64,000 bases of DNA from Sinomonas humi. GTDB lineage: Bacteria > Actinomycetota > Actinomycetes > Actinomycetales > Micrococcaceae. The notes below the pieces were generated by a model, which was not told the origin of the DNA, made no database searches, and saw only the letters and a list, made by a program, of their open reading frames with translations. Of this stretch, positions 34,215-43,330 are shown piece after piece (within the stretch, counting starts at the first letter, position 1; each line of letters starts with the position of its first letter). The position numbers and the translations under genes were made by a program. The stretch covers positions 1 to 64,000 of the forward strand of contig NZ_JTDL01000153.1 of assembly GCF_000802235.1 (NCBI RefSeq). The letters are read 5' to 3'.

Positions 34215-35864
34215 ATGCCGAGCACCGAGCACGGTCCCGAGGGTCTTCCCGCGGGAGGTGCCCTTCGCGTCATGGGGTCTGAGACCGAGTATGGGATCCA
34301 CGCTCCCGCGACGCCTGGTGCCAACGCAACGTATCTCTCCTCCCAAGTCATTGCTGCCTATGCGAAGCTCACGCGGGAGCGGCTCCACGCCTCGCCGGGC
34401 GCGGGTTGGGACTACACCGACGAAACTCCGCTGCGTGACGCGAGAGGCTGGTCGGTACGGCGCAATCAGGCTCATCCCGACCTCTTGACGGATCTGGAGC
34501 CGGTGCTGACCGCGGAAGGCGTGGCTCTCGCCCACGGTCCGGCCGAGCTCGAGCTCGACGGGGATCAGGAACCAGCGCTCATGAACCTCGTGCTCGGTAA
34601 CGGAGCGAGGCTCTACGTGGACCACGCGCATCCGGAGTACTCGAGCCCCGAGGTGACGAACCCCCTCGATGCCGTCCTGTGGGACTCGGCGGGGGATGCG
34701 GTCGTGCTCACGGCGGTCCGTGCTCTTAGCTCGGACTCCGAGCGTGGGCCGATCAATCTCTACAAGAACAATACGGATGGCAAAGGCGCATCGTACGGCT
34801 CGCACGAGAACTACCTCGTGCCGCGCGCTGTGCCGTTCACGGACCTTGTCCGCGGGCTCACTCCGTTCTTCGTCACACGTCAGCTCGTGTGCGGCGCGGG
34901 ACGCGTCGGCCTGGGTCAGGACGGGCGCACTCCCGGCTATCAGGTAAGCCAGCGGGCGGACTTCTTCGAGGCCGAGGTCGGGCTTGAGACTACGATGCGG
35001 CGGCCGATCATCAACACGCGCGACGAGCCGCATGCTGTTGCCGACAAGTACCGCCGGCTGCACGTCATCGTCGGGGACGCAAACTGCAGTCACGTTGCGA
35101 ACTACCTGAAATTCGGCACCACCGCTCTGGTCTTGAGTCTTGTCGAGGCGGGCGCAGCCCCCGAGATCGAGGTGCACGAGCCCGTGGGCGCCATGCATCG
35201 GCTGAGCCACGACACCGCCCTCCGCGAGACGGTGCGCCTCCTCGACGGCCGCCGGCTCACGGGACTTGAGGTTCAGTGGCTGTACCTGGAGGCCGCAGCG
35301 AAGCTGGCGGCAGACGCCGGCGTCGCCGCTGAGCATGGCGGAGACGGGCACACGGCGACAGTCCTCCGCCTCTGGGAGCGCGCTCTTACCGATCTCGAGA
35401 CGGATCAGGACGCCGCGTCGGGCTACATCGAGTGGATGGCGAAGCAGAGGGTGCTCGAGGGCTACCGGGCACGCGACGGTCTCGCCTGGAACGATGCCCG
35501 GCTGGGCCTGATCGACATTCAGTGGTCCGATGTTCGCCCCGAGCGGGGCCTCGCGTACCGGCTCATCTCGAAAGGAAGCCTCGAGCGCCTCGTCGACGAC
35601 CGCGACATTGCGCGCGCTGCGATCGACCCGCCGTCGGACACACGCGCGTGGTTCCGCGGCAAGAGCATCCAGAGGTTCCCGGCCAACGTCGCGAGCGCAA
35701 GCTGGGACTCCGTCGTCTTCTCACCCCCGGGCAGCTACCGGCTCCAGCGGGTTCCAACCCGCGAACCGCTCCGCGGAACGCGGGCTCTCACGGAGCCGCT
35801 CTTCGAGGGGCACAAGGACATTCAGGGCTTTCTCGATGCCTTGCTCGGGGAACACCAGACGTAA
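34215..35864 (+). CDS. dop: Pup deamidase/depupylase
   Basis: 549-residue glutamine-synthetase-like enzyme that converts the C-terminal Gln of Pup to Glu and also removes Pup from substrates. The ATP/Mg motif is MGSETEYGI near the N terminus. [23 protein letters not shown] and [12 protein letters not shown] are shared with PafA. The stretch between Arg-Val-Met-Gly and GWSVRRNQ contains the Dop-specific loop. ATG 34215 follows AAGGGGA; GTG 34188, overlapping the arc stop, has no ribosome site but remains possible. It is clearly Dop rather than PafA by length, loop and position before pup. Confidence 0.96.
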   Translation: MPSTEHGPEGLPAGGALRVMGSETEYGIHAPATPGANATYLSSQVIAAYAKLTRERLHASPGAGWDYTDETPLRDARGWSVRRNQAHPDLLTDLEPVLTAEGVALAHGPAELELDGDQEPALMNLVLGNGARLYVDHAHPEYSSPEVTNPLDAVLWDSAGDAVVLTAVRALSSDSERGPINLYKNNTDGKGASYGSHENYLVPRAVPFTDLVRGLTPFFVTRQLVCGAGRVGLGQDGRTPGYQVSQRADFFEAEVGLETTMRRPIINTRDEPHAVADKYRRLHVIVGDANCSHVANYLKFGTTALVLSLVEAGAAPEIEVHEPVGAMHRLSHDTALRETVRLLDGRRLTGLEVQWLYLEAAAKLAADAGVAAEHGGDGHTATVLRLWERALTDLETDQDAASGYIEWMAKQRVLEGYRARDGLAWNDARLGLIDIQWSDVRPERGLAYRLISKGSLERLVDDRDIARAAIDPPSDTRAWFRGKSIQRFPANVASASWDSVVFSPPGSYRLQRVPTREPLRGTRALTEPLFEGHKDIQGFLDALLGEHQT

Positions 35865-35957
35865 GGTTCCGCAGGCCGCGTCGCGGCCGTGAAAGAGTGA
35901 CAGTATAGGTTCCAAAGCCCGTCGCAGGGGCGCCGGGTTCGACGCAAGGAGGCGGCC

Positions 35958-36161
35958 ATGGCCGGTCAGGAGCAGAAGAGCAGCCAGTCACGGGACGAGA
36001 ACGAGGACGTCGACCCGGGCACGCCCGCGCCCGCGCCCGCCGCCCCTCAGGCGTCCGAGGCGACAGAGGGTGTGGACGACCTGCTCGACGAGATCGACGG
36101 CGTGCTTGAGAGCAACGCCGAGGAGTTCGTGCGCGGGTTCGTCCAGAAGGGCGGCCAGTAG
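35958..36161 (+). CDS. pup: Prokaryotic ubiquitin-like protein Pup
   Basis: 67-residue, mostly disordered and acidic modifier. The helical ARC-binding segment [29 protein letters not shown] occupies the C-terminal half, and the chain ends in Gly-Gly-Gln, so deamidation by Dop to Gly-Gly-Glu is required before ligation. The central part is rich in Pro and Ala ([11 protein letters not shown]). A strong AAGGAGG precedes the ATG, and a TATAGG box near 35905 may provide an extra promoter for high expression. The prcB start follows the stop by 7 nt. Confidence 0.97.
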   Translation: MAGQEQKSSQSRDENEDVDPGTPAPAPAAPQASEATEGVDDLLDEIDGVLESNAEEFVRGFVQKGGQ

Positions 36162-36168
36162 GCCCAGG

Positions 36169-36978
36169 ATGAACGACTTCCTCGCAGAACGCGTCGCCGC
36201 CCAGTCGACGTCGTCCTTCACCGAGCACCTTGCTTCAGCCCGTCCCGACCTGCTTCCCTCCAATAGGCTCCTTCCCACCGACGCGTCCCATCTCGCGCCG
36301 CACGGCACGACCGTCGTCGCCATCGCCTTCGCTGGCGGCGTCGTCATGGCCGGCGACCGCCGAGCGACGATGGGGAGCATGATCGCGAGCCGGCATATCG
36401 AGAAGGTCTTTCCGGCCGATCGCTATTCCGTGCTCGGGATTGCGGGTACAGCCGGCCTTGCGATCGATATCGTCCGTCTCTTCCAAGTCGAGCTCGAGCA
36501 CTACGAGAAGATCGAGGGGACGCGTCTGAGCCTCGAAGGGAAGGCTACAAGGCTCGGGGCCATGATCCGCGCGAATCTCGGCCTCGCCCTCCAAGGACTC
36601 GCCGTAGTCCCGTTGTTCGCGGGGTTCGACTTGGAACAAGGCGTGGGCCGGCTCTTCTCGTACGACGTCACAGGTGGCCGGTACGAGGAGCCTGAGCACC
36701 ATTCGGTAGGCTCGGGATCCGTCTTCGCACGCGGCGCGCTCAAGAAGCTCTGGCGACCGGGGCTTTCAGAGGAGGACGCCGTGCGAATCGCTGTCGAGTC
36801 GCTCTTCGACGCAGCCGACGACGATTCCGCCACCGGGGGACCTGACCCTCTGCGCCAGTTGTGGCCGGTCGTCTACACGGTGACTCGGGCTGGGCACAGG
36901 CGGGCGTCCGAACATGAGCTGAGCCAGATCGCTGGGGACATCTTCGAGCAGCGCAGCATCGCCGGACGGGAGGCCTGA
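36169..36978 (+). CDS. prcB: Proteasome beta subunit
   Basis: 269-residue precursor of the catalytic subunit. The 46-residue propeptide ends at HLAPHG, and cleavage exposes Thr47 (TTVVAIAF) as the nucleophile. The core includes [12 protein letters not shown] and the catalytic Lys region, and [13 protein letters not shown] is the late beta signature. It assembles as two inner heptamer rings. The ribosome site is weak (CAGG), so translation is probably coupled to pup, whose stop is 7 nt upstream. Confidence 0.97.
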   Translation: MNDFLAERVAAQSTSSFTEHLASARPDLLPSNRLLPTDASHLAPHGTTVVAIAFAGGVVMAGDRRATMGSMIASRHIEKVFPADRYSVLGIAGTAGLAIDIVRLFQVELEHYEKIEGTRLSLEGKATRLGAMIRANLGLALQGLAVVPLFAGFDLEQGVGRLFSYDVTGGRYEEPEHHSVGSGSVFARGALKKLWRPGLSEEDAVRIAVESLFDAADDDSATGGPDPLRQLWPVVYTVTRAGHRRASEHELSQIAGDIFEQRSIAGREA

Positions 36979-36979
36979 A

Positions 36980-37678
36980 ATGACCCAGCCGTTCTATGTC
37001 TCGCCCGAGCAGGTGATGAAGGACCGAGCCGACTTCGCCCGCAAGGGCATCGCACGCGGCCGTTCCGTCGTCGTGCTGAGCTGCCGCGAGGGGATCGCCC
37101 TCGTCGCGGAGAATCCTTCGCCGTCGCTCCACAAGATCGGGGAGATCTACGACAAGATCGCCTTCGCTGCGGTGGGCAAGTACAACGAGTTCGAGAGCCT
37201 GCGGCAGGCAGGTGTCCGGTACGCCGACGTCCGTGGCTATTCGTATGACCGGGTCGACGTGACGGGACGAGGCCTTGCGAGCGTGTACGCCCAGAGCTTG
37301 GGGGCCGTCTTCACTGCCGAGCAGAAGCCTTTCGAGGTCGAGCTCACGGTGGCAGAGGTGGGGCACGACGTCGGGTCGGACCATCTCTTCCGGCTCACCT
37401 TCGACGGCTCGATCGCCGACGAGCGGCGGTTCGTCGTCATGGGCGGCGCGGCCGAACGCGTGGCCGAGTCCGTGATTGCGGGCTGGAGCGCCGAGGCTTC
37501 GTTCACGGAAGCGATCCAGCTCGCCGCGAAGGCGCTCCGAGAGGATCGCACCGAGACTCCGCTGAGCCTCGAAGTGGGCGTCCTCGATCGCCACTCCGAG
37601 ACCGAGCGCGGCGTCCGCCGTGCGTTCAGGCGGATTGCCGGCGAGGAGCTCGACGAACTCCTGGCCGTGCCTATCTGA
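36980..37678 (+). CDS. prcA: Proteasome alpha subunit
   Basis: 232-residue structural subunit of the outer heptamer rings. The N-terminal gate segment [35 protein letters not shown] and the core ([41 protein letters not shown]) are typical of actinobacterial PrcA. No processed Thr is present, as expected. GGGAGG precedes the ATG, which is 1 nt after the prcB stop. Confidence 0.97.
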   Translation: MTQPFYVSPEQVMKDRADFARKGIARGRSVVVLSCREGIALVAENPSPSLHKIGEIYDKIAFAAVGKYNEFESLRQAGVRYADVRGYSYDRVDVTGRGLASVYAQSLGAVFTAEQKPFEVELTVAEVGHDVGSDHLFRLTFDGSIADERRFVVMGGAAERVAESVIAGWSAEASFTEAIQLAAKALREDRTETPLSLEVGVLDRHSETERGVRRAFRRIAGEELDELLAVPI

Positions 37679-37721
37679 GGCCGACCTCGTCCCGGACCAG
37701 CAACTAGTTCTAAGGAGCCGC

Positions 37722-39098
37722 GTGGACCGCCGCATCTTCGGTGTCGAGACTGAGTTCGGCATCGCCTACTCAAGCCCTCAGGGCCGTCCACTCGCGCCCG
37801 AAGAAGTCGCCCGCTATCTATTCCGAAAGGTCGTGAGCTGGGGGCGGTCCTCCAACGTGTTCCTGGGCAACGGCTCCCGCCTGTACCTGGATGTGGGGTC
37901 CCACCCTGAGTACGCAACGGCCGAATGCGACGACGTCGCCCAGCTAGTGGCGCATGACAGGGCGGGGGAGCGCATCCTCGTCGACCTTATTGACGAGGCC
38001 CAGAAGCGCCTTCGCGAGGAGGGCTTCGACGGTAGCGTCTACCTGTTCAAGAACAACACGGACACCGCGGGCAACTCCTACGGGAGTCACGAGAACTACC
38101 TCATTCCGCGGCGCACCGAGTTCTCGCGCCTCGCGGAGATCCTCATCCCATTCCTTGTGACCCGCCAGCTCCTGTGCGGGGCGGGCAAGGTTCTCCGCAC
38201 TCCTCACGGACCCATCTACGCCTTCTCTCAGCGAGCCGATCACATCTGGGAGGGACTCTCGTCGGCCACGACCCGTTCCCGACCCATCATCAACACCCGG
38301 GACGAACCGCACGCCGACGCAGAGCACTTCCGACGGCTCCACGTCATCGTCGGTGACTCGACCATGGCAGAGACGACCACCATGATGAAGGTCGGAACGG
38401 TCGATCTCGTCCTCCGCATGATCGAGTCTGGCGTCATCATGCGGGACCTTCGGATGGAGAACCCGATCCGCAGCATCCGCGAGATTTCCCATGACCTCTC
38501 GGGCCGCGCCGTCGTCCGTCTCGCCAACGGCTCGGAGGTCACCGCCATCGACATGCAGCGGGTCTACCTCGAGAAGGTCACCCAGTTCGTGCAGGAGTAC
38601 GGCGCGCACACCCCGCACGTGCCCCGCATCCTCGACCTGTGGGACCGCACTCTGACGGCCATAGAAACGGGCGACACGTCTCGGATCGACACCGAGGTGG
38701 ATTGGGCCATCAAGAAGAAGCTCATCGACTCCTACTGCTCCCGCCACGACGTCGATCTCGATTCTGCACGCGTTGCTCAGCTCGACCTGACGTACCACGA
38801 CATCAGCCCCGAGCGCGGACTCTTCTTCCTCCTGCAGCATCACGGCGGCGCCGCGCGGCTGATCGACGACGCCGCGATCAAGGAGGCGATGGATACCCCA
38901 CCGCAGACAACGCGCGCAAGGCTGCGGGGCCGGTTCGTGCAGGCGGCGCAGGCCGCAGGGGCGGACTACACAGTGGATTGGGTGCACCTCAAGCTCAACG
39001 ATCGAGCCCACCACACCATCCTCTGCAAAGACCCCTTCGCAAACGAGGATCCGCGGGTGGACGAGCTCCTCGATACGCTCCGTCCCTTCGCGGGGTAG
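37722..39098 (+). CDS. pafA: Pup-protein ligase
   Basis: 458-residue ligase that uses ATP to form an isopeptide bond between the C-terminal Glu of Pup and a substrate lysine. It opens with [16 protein letters not shown], which carries the catalytic and Mg-binding acids, followed by [48 protein letters not shown] and [28 protein letters not shown]. Its paralogue in this operon is dop. AAGGAG precedes the GTG start. It is the last pupylation gene before two adjacent hairpins. Confidence 0.97.
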   Translation: MDRRIFGVETEFGIAYSSPQGRPLAPEEVARYLFRKVVSWGRSSNVFLGNGSRLYLDVGSHPEYATAECDDVAQLVAHDRAGERILVDLIDEAQKRLREEGFDGSVYLFKNNTDTAGNSYGSHENYLIPRRTEFSRLAEILIPFLVTRQLLCGAGKVLRTPHGPIYAFSQRADHIWEGLSSATTRSRPIINTRDEPHADAEHFRRLHVIVGDSTMAETTTMMKVGTVDLVLRMIESGVIMRDLRMENPIRSIREISHDLSGRAVVRLANGSEVTAIDMQRVYLEKVTQFVQEYGAHTPHVPRILDLWDRTLTAIETGDTSRIDTEVDWAIKKKLIDSYCSRHDVDLDSARVAQLDLTYHDISPERGLFFLLQHHGGAARLIDDAAIKEAMDTPPQTTRARLRGRFVQAAQAAGADYTVDWVHLKLNDRAHHTILCKDPFANEDPRVDELLDTLRPFAG

Positions 39099-39138
39099 CG
39101 CCGAGCGAGCGCTCACAGGCAGAGCCGTTACCCTAGAG

Positions 39139-39176
39139 GGGGCCGGAGGGCCCCGACCGACGCCACGGACGTGGCG
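39139..39176 (+). terminator. Pair of short hairpins after pafA
   Basis: GGGGCC/GGCCCC with a 4-nt loop is followed at once by CGCCAC/GTGGCG with a 4-nt loop. They could end the pupylation operon, although no T-tract follows and the second stem is only 24 nt before the next gene. Confidence 0.35.
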
Positions 39177-39200
39177 GACACCCCCACAGGAAGTTGATCA

Positions 39201-40136
39201 GTGCGCCGACTCTTTGCGCTCTTGCTGCCACTCGCCCTGCTCCTTGCGGGGTGCAGTTCCGGAGGCTCGTCAGGCCAGCCCACGACGCAGGCGACGAGTC
39301 AGGACGCGGGCGACGTGAGCGCCCTCAGCTCGCTCAAGGTCACGACCACGGACAAGGCTCCGACCGTGGACTTCGCGAAGCCGCTCACCGTCTCTTCCCT
39401 TACTGTGAAGACGGTCCAGGAGGGAACTGGCGCCGCTGTGAAGGCGGGCCAGTCCGCCGTCGTCAATGTCCTCGCCCTCAAGGGGACGGACGGCAGCGTC
39501 CTCGGTGACACGTTCTCGTCGGGCCAGCCGGAAAAGGTCCCTGTCGACAGCAGCCTCCAGCAGCAGAACGCGACCCTCTACAACGCGCTCGTCGGCGCCA
39601 AGGTCGGCTCCTACCTCGCGTACGCGACGCCCCCGGTTAGCGCAGAGCAGGGCGGCGACGGTACGACCACGCTCCTCATCCTCAAGATCACGGACGCCAA
39701 GGATGTCCCGGCGCCGCTCTCGGGGCCCCAGGGGGACACCGTTACGCCTCCTCCGGGACTCCCCAAGGTGACGACCGATTCCAAGGGCGTCCCGCAGATC
39801 GACGTCAAGGGCGTCGCGAAGCCCACCAAGCTCATCTCCCAGGACCTCATCAAGGGCAAGGGCGCCGTCGTCCAGTCGAGCGACACCATCGTGGCGAACT
39901 ACGTGGGCGTCAACCTCTCGGACGGCACCAAGTTCGACTCGAGCTATGATCGGGGCACACCCGCTACCTTCGCGCTGAGCCAGGTGATCCAAGGCTGGAC
40001 CGACGGACTGACCGGGAAGACGGTCGGATCACGGGTTCTGCTGGTCATCCCCGCCGCCCAGGCCTACGGTGATCAAGGCCAAGGCGGGGCGAAGGGCGAT
40101 CTCGTCTTCGTCGTCGACATTCTCGGCGTCCAGTAG
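39201..40136 (+). CDS. FKBP-type peptidyl-prolyl isomerase lipoprotein
   Basis: 311-residue exported lipoprotein. The signal peptide ends in the lipobox LLAGC with Cys18 as the lipidated residue. A Ser/Thr/Gln linker is followed by two FKBP-like domains: a degenerate one (about 60-165) and a complete one (about 205-311) with VVQSSDTIVANYVGVNLSDGTKFDSSYDRG, VIQGWTDGLTGKTVGSRVLLVIP and VFVVDILGV. It should assist folding outside the membrane. A cytoplasmic FKBP follows 54 nt downstream. The GTG start has AGGAAG upstream. Confidence 0.93.
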   Translation: MRRLFALLLPLALLLAGCSSGGSSGQPTTQATSQDAGDVSALSSLKVTTTDKAPTVDFAKPLTVSSLTVKTVQEGTGAAVKAGQSAVVNVLALKGTDGSVLGDTFSSGQPEKVPVDSSLQQQNATLYNALVGAKVGSYLAYATPPVSAEQGGDGTTTLLILKITDAKDVPAPLSGPQGDTVTPPPGLPKVTTDSKGVPQIDVKGVAKPTKLISQDLIKGKGAVVQSSDTIVANYVGVNLSDGTKFDSSYDRGTPATFALSQVIQGWTDGLTGKTVGSRVLLVIPAAQAYGDQGQGGAKGDLVFVVDILGVQ

Positions 40137-40190
40137 GATTCCGGCTCGAGCCCCTTCCGCTCACAGATCCGCCCAAAGAGAGGAACAGTC

Positions 40191-40586
40191 ATGTCCTTCG
40201 GACAGCGCAAGTACGATCGGCAGAAGCCGGAGATCGAGTTCCCCGAGGGGCCGGTGCCCAGCGAGCTCAACATCGTCGACCTGATCGAAGGCGATGGGCG
40301 TGAGGTCGCGCCCGGCGACACGGTCTCAGCTCATTACGTGGGAGTCGCATGGTCGAGCGGCGAGGAGTTCGACTCAAGCTGGAACCGGGGGGCGCCGCTC
40401 GACTTCCGGGTCGGTGTGGGACAGGTCATCCAGGGATGGGACCAGGGGCTTCTGGGGATGAAGCTCGGCGGTCGTCGCCGGCTCGAGATCCCCTCCGACC
40501 TGGCTTACGGCTCGCGCGGTGCTGGCGGGGCGATCGGGCCCAACGAAGCCCTCATCTTTGTCGTGGATCTCGTCGGGATCCGCTGA
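40191..40586 (+). CDS. FKBP-type peptidyl-prolyl cis-trans isomerase, cytoplasmic
   Basis: 131-residue single-domain FKBP without a signal peptide. Conserved features are GDTVSAHYVGVAWSSGEEFDSSWNRGAPLDFRVGVGQVIQGWDQGLLGMKLGGRRRLEIPSDLAYGSRGAGGAIGPNEALIFVVDLVGI, a full drug-binding pocket. The ATG has GAGAGGA upstream. The gene is followed by a strong terminator. Its position between pafA and pafBC is conserved in relatives. Confidence 0.95.
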   Translation: MSFGQRKYDRQKPEIEFPEGPVPSELNIVDLIEGDGREVAPGDTVSAHYVGVAWSSGEEFDSSWNRGAPLDFRVGVGQVIQGWDQGLLGMKLGGRRRLEIPSDLAYGSRGAGGAIGPNEALIFVVDLVGIR

Positions 40587-40599
40587 GGCTTGATTCGCC

Positions 40600-40634
40600 A
40601 CTGGCCGCGGACGATTTCGCCGTCCGCGGCCAGT
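40600..40634 (+). terminator. Hairpin terminator between FKBP and pafBC
   Basis: Perfect 14-bp stem: ACTGGCCGCGGACG pairs with CGTCCGCGGCCAGT around a 7-nt loop, starting 13 nt after the FKBP stop. It separates the FKBP genes from the independently started pafBC. Confidence 0.8.
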
Positions 40635-40647
40635 CGCGTGTTCCGGG

Positions 40648-40653
40648 TAGCCT
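40648..40653 (+). promoter_or_regulatory. -10 element TAGCCT before pafBC
   Basis: TAGCCT ends 6 nt before the GTG at 40660; no ribosome site is visible. Leaderless geometry. Confidence 0.55.
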
Positions 40654-40659
40654 GCACAT

Positions 40660-42633
40660 GTGTCCCAGAAGAAGACCGAACGTCTCCTGAATCTCCTGAT
40701 CGCCCTCCTTCACACGGAACGGGGGATCTCCCGCGATCGGCTGCTCCGGGACGTCTACGAGTGGTCACCGGGCGGGAAGCGAGACCGCGAGGCGGTCGAG
40801 CGACAGTTCGAAAGAGACAAGGCGGATCTGCGGGCGCTCGGCGCGGAGATCAGCGAACGCCAAGGCTACGAACGCGAGGACAGCTCGGCGACGACCTCGC
40901 TCTATCGCATCGACCCCAGCCTCTTCCGCCTTCCTGAGATCGAATTCACGCCGCAGGAGCAATCGCTGCTCGCCCTCGCCGGGCTCGCCTGTCAGGGCGC
41001 CCTTGCTGCGGCGCCGGCCCGTGCGGCCCTTCGGCGGCTTGAGGCAGCCGGAGCGCTTCCCGACTCGCCACCGTCGCTTGTGCAGCCACGCATCCGCATT
41101 GCTGATCCTCGTTATGCAATCCTCGCCGATGCGGCCTCCAAGCAGGCCGAGATCAGATTCCACTACTACGCGACCAGCACGGGGCGCGAGGAGGAGCGGT
41201 CGGTTCAGCCCTGGGGTCTGGGACAGCGCTACGGACAGTGGTATCTCGTGGGCTTCGACGTGGCGCGGGGTGCCGCCCGTGTCTTCCGCCTCTCGCGGAT
41301 CCGGGGACGCGTCCTCGTCGGGACTGAGCACTCCTTTGACCCAGCCCGAGCCGGCGCTGTCCACGAACAGCTCGAGGAGCTCGCGGCGATGCCCGCACAG
41401 CATGCGCGTCTCCGTATCGCCGAAGGGCGCGCTCTCGAGCTCAGGATGGCCTGGACTCAGCTCCCTGCAGGTGACGCGCCCGAGGGCTGGGATGTGGGGG
41501 AGTACACCTATCAGGACCTGAGCGTCGCCGCTGATTACCTCGCGGGCTTCGGCGACGCGCTCGCTGTCGAGACACCCGACGAGCTTGCTGATGCCGTTGT
41601 ACGGCGCTTCGAGGGGGCCCTTGCGGTCCTCGGTACGCAGGGAGCGCCTCCCGTGCCTGCTGGCCCTACTGCTCGACGCACTACGAGCTCGGACGAACGC
41701 CTCAGCCGGATCGTCGACCTTGTACCGTTCCTCATGCGGGGCCCCGTCCGGGTGGATGATGCTGCGGCTCGCTATGGGATCACCCCGCGCGAACTCCTCC
41801 AGGAGCTCGGCGCGCTCCAGTTCTCGGGTCCGACGGACCTCGGCGGATGGCAGGACCTCATCGACGTACAGGTAGACGACGACGTTGTGAGCCTGGCAAA
41901 TGCTCCCGAGCTTGCCCGACCTCGGCGGCTCAGCATCGAGGAGGCGCTGTCGTTGCAGCTCGGCCTCCAGACTCTCTTGCCCATGGCGTCTGTGGACGAG
42001 CAGCCGAGCATTCGTTCCCTGGCGGAAAAGGTAAGTGCCGCAACGTTGAAGGGCGCGGGCTCGATTCCCGAAATCGACCTGAAGTCCGAACCGCAGCGCA
42101 ACGCCGAGCTTCTTCCCGAACTACGCGCGGCGGTCGCCGAAGGAAGTACCCTTCGGCTCGAGTACCTGAACCCCACGAAGGACGAGCGCACCGAGCGCCT
42201 TGTGAATCCGCTGGGCCTGCGTTCGGACGGTGATCGATGGTATGTCGATGCCTATTGCCATCGGGTCGACGAACGGCGAGTCTTTCGGGTGGACCGCATC
42301 GTGGGCCTTGAGGCTGCGGCGCCCATACCGCTCCCTGCAGACTACGACCCCTTCCCAGCGCCACGGATGTTCGAGCCGCGGGACACCGACATCGTGGCAG
42401 TCCTGCGACTTGCGCCAGAGGCGTTATGGATCGAGCACGAATACGCTGCCGAGGACGGAATCGACCTCGAGGATGGCAGCCGGCGGGTGAAGATGCGCGT
42501 TTCCGGCCTCGACTGGCTTCCACGGTTCCTTGCCCAGTTCGGCGGCTCGGTGGCTTTGGAGGGACCGGAGGAGGCAGTCGAGGAGAGTCGGGCGTGGCTC
42601 GCGCGCGCGCTCCGCACGGCACGCAGCAGATAG
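40660..42633 (+). CDS. pafBC: Fused PafB-PafC transcriptional regulator (WYL domains)
   Basis: 657-residue protein that joins in one chain what mycobacteria make as two. Each half has an N-terminal winged helix (TERLLNLLIALLHTERGISRDRLLRDVY and RLSRIVDLVPFLMRGPVRVDDAAARYGITPRELLQEL), a WYL domain and a WCX domain. PafBC activates the LexA-independent DNA-damage response by helping sigma factor read RecA-NDp promoters, with single-stranded DNA as the proposed signal. Natural fusions are known in Arthrobacter. The GTG start carries TAGCCT 6 nt upstream. It probably forms a transcription unit separate from pafA. Confidence 0.94.
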   Translation: MSQKKTERLLNLLIALLHTERGISRDRLLRDVYEWSPGGKRDREAVERQFERDKADLRALGAEISERQGYEREDSSATTSLYRIDPSLFRLPEIEFTPQEQSLLALAGLACQGALAAAPARAALRRLEAAGALPDSPPSLVQPRIRIADPRYAILADAASKQAEIRFHYYATSTGREEERSVQPWGLGQRYGQWYLVGFDVARGAARVFRLSRIRGRVLVGTEHSFDPARAGAVHEQLEELAAMPAQHARLRIAEGRALELRMAWTQLPAGDAPEGWDVGEYTYQDLSVAADYLAGFGDALAVETPDELADAVVRRFEGALAVLGTQGAPPVPAGPTARRTTSSDERLSRIVDLVPFLMRGPVRVDDAAARYGITPRELLQELGALQFSGPTDLGGWQDLIDVQVDDDVVSLANAPELARPRRLSIEEALSLQLGLQTLLPMASVDEQPSIRSLAEKVSAATLKGAGSIPEIDLKSEPQRNAELLPELRAAVAEGSTLRLEYLNPTKDERTERLVNPLGLRSDGDRWYVDAYCHRVDERRVFRVDRIVGLEAAAPIPLPADYDPFPAPRMFEPRDTDIVAVLRLAPEALWIEHEYAAEDGIDLEDGSRRVKMRVSGLDWLPRFLAQFGGSVALEGPEEAVEESRAWLARALRTARSR

Positions 42634-42636
42634 GCT
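42631..42636 (+). promoter_or_regulatory. -10 element TAGGCT before the small membrane protein gene
   Basis: TAGGCT overlaps the last codons of pafBC and ends 6 nt before the ATG at 42643; leaderless geometry. Confidence 0.5.
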
Positions 42637-42642
42637 CTTCGC

Positions 42643-42999
42643 ATGCCGTGGTGGTTCTGGATCCTGTTGTGGGCGGCGTTGCTTGCCGGCAGCGCCGTGA
42701 TGGCCGCTGTCGGTGGCTTCTGGCTCGTCCGCAAGGCGCTCCGGGTCTTTCGCGACGCCGGTTCGTCGTTCGGGCACGTGGTCTCCTCGCCTCCTCGAAC
42801 GAACGACGCAGGCGAGGGCGCGCGCCCCGGCACGGGTCAAGCCTTGGCGGGAAGCGCGGTGTTCGCCCGGCCGGATGAGGTGCGCCGCGTGTACGAACAG
42901 GGAAAAGCGGAGCGCCGTGAGGCACGACGCGCGCGGAGAGTCGCCCGGCGAACGCAGCGGGGGCAAGCACAGTCCCTCCGTGACCTAGGACTCATCTAG
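42643..42999 (+). CDS. Small membrane protein of unknown function
   Basis: 118 residues. One N-terminal transmembrane helix (MPWWFWILLWAALLAGSAVMAAVGGFWLV) is followed by a cytoplasmic part that ends in a long basic Arg-rich helix (GKAERREARRARRVARRTQRGQ). I do not recognise a family. It lies between pafBC and tatA, 9 nt after the former, with TAGGCT 6 nt before its ATG. Being next to the Tat genes does not by itself indicate a role in export. Confidence 0.78.
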   Translation: MPWWFWILLWAALLAGSAVMAAVGGFWLVRKALRVFRDAGSSFGHVVSSPPRTNDAGEGARPGTGQALAGSAVFARPDEVRRVYEQGKAERREARRARRVARRTQRGQAQSLRDLGLI

Positions 43000-43002
43000 A
43001 CT
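42997..43002 (+). promoter_or_regulatory. -10 element TAGACT before tatA
   Basis: TAGACT lies 23 nt before the tatA start and is followed by the ribosome site AAGGAAAGGA at 43010-43019, giving a short normal leader. Confidence 0.45.
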
Positions 43003-43025
43003 GGTAGAGAAGGAAAGGACTTCTA

Positions 43026-43328
43026 GTGGGACGACTCTTCGATAGCCCATGGCCTATCGTCATCATCATCGTTGTGGCGCTGCTTCTGTTCGCAGGCCCC
43101 AAGCTTCCGACCATGGCGCGGAGCCTGGGTCAATCCATGCGGATCCTCCGCTCTGAGGTCAAGGAGATGAGGAACGAGGGGGGCCAATCGCAGTCCTCGT
43201 CGTCGACCTCCTCGGCTTCGACCTCGTCTTCGGACGCCGGAGAGCCTCCCGTGGAGGGCAAGGTCATGCCGCCCAAGGGCGCTGAAGAGGGCGACGGCGG
43301 TACCGCCGGCCCGTCCCAGCGCGCCTGA
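43026..43328 (+). CDS. tatA: Sec-independent translocase protein TatA
   Basis: 100-residue pore-forming component of the twin-arginine export system. A single N-terminal transmembrane helix ([24 protein letters not shown]) leads into the hinge and amphipathic helix ([21 protein letters not shown]), then a disordered Ser-rich tail. The FGPKLP-type hinge appears as FAGPKLP. The GTG start is well supported by AAGGAAAGGA. tatC follows after 2 nt. At least one Tat substrate is encoded in the window (56943-58439). Confidence 0.95.
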   Translation: MGRLFDSPWPIVIIIVVALLLFAGPKLPTMARSLGQSMRILRSEVKEMRNEGGQSQSSSSTSSASTSSSDAGEPPVEGKVMPPKGAEEGDGGTAGPSQRA

Positions 43329-43330
43329 GC

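Noticed and set aside
37944-39116. 390-residue reverse frame opposite pafA
   Set aside because: The sense gene is unmistakable pafA; the antisense frame is only open because of high GC at third codon positions.
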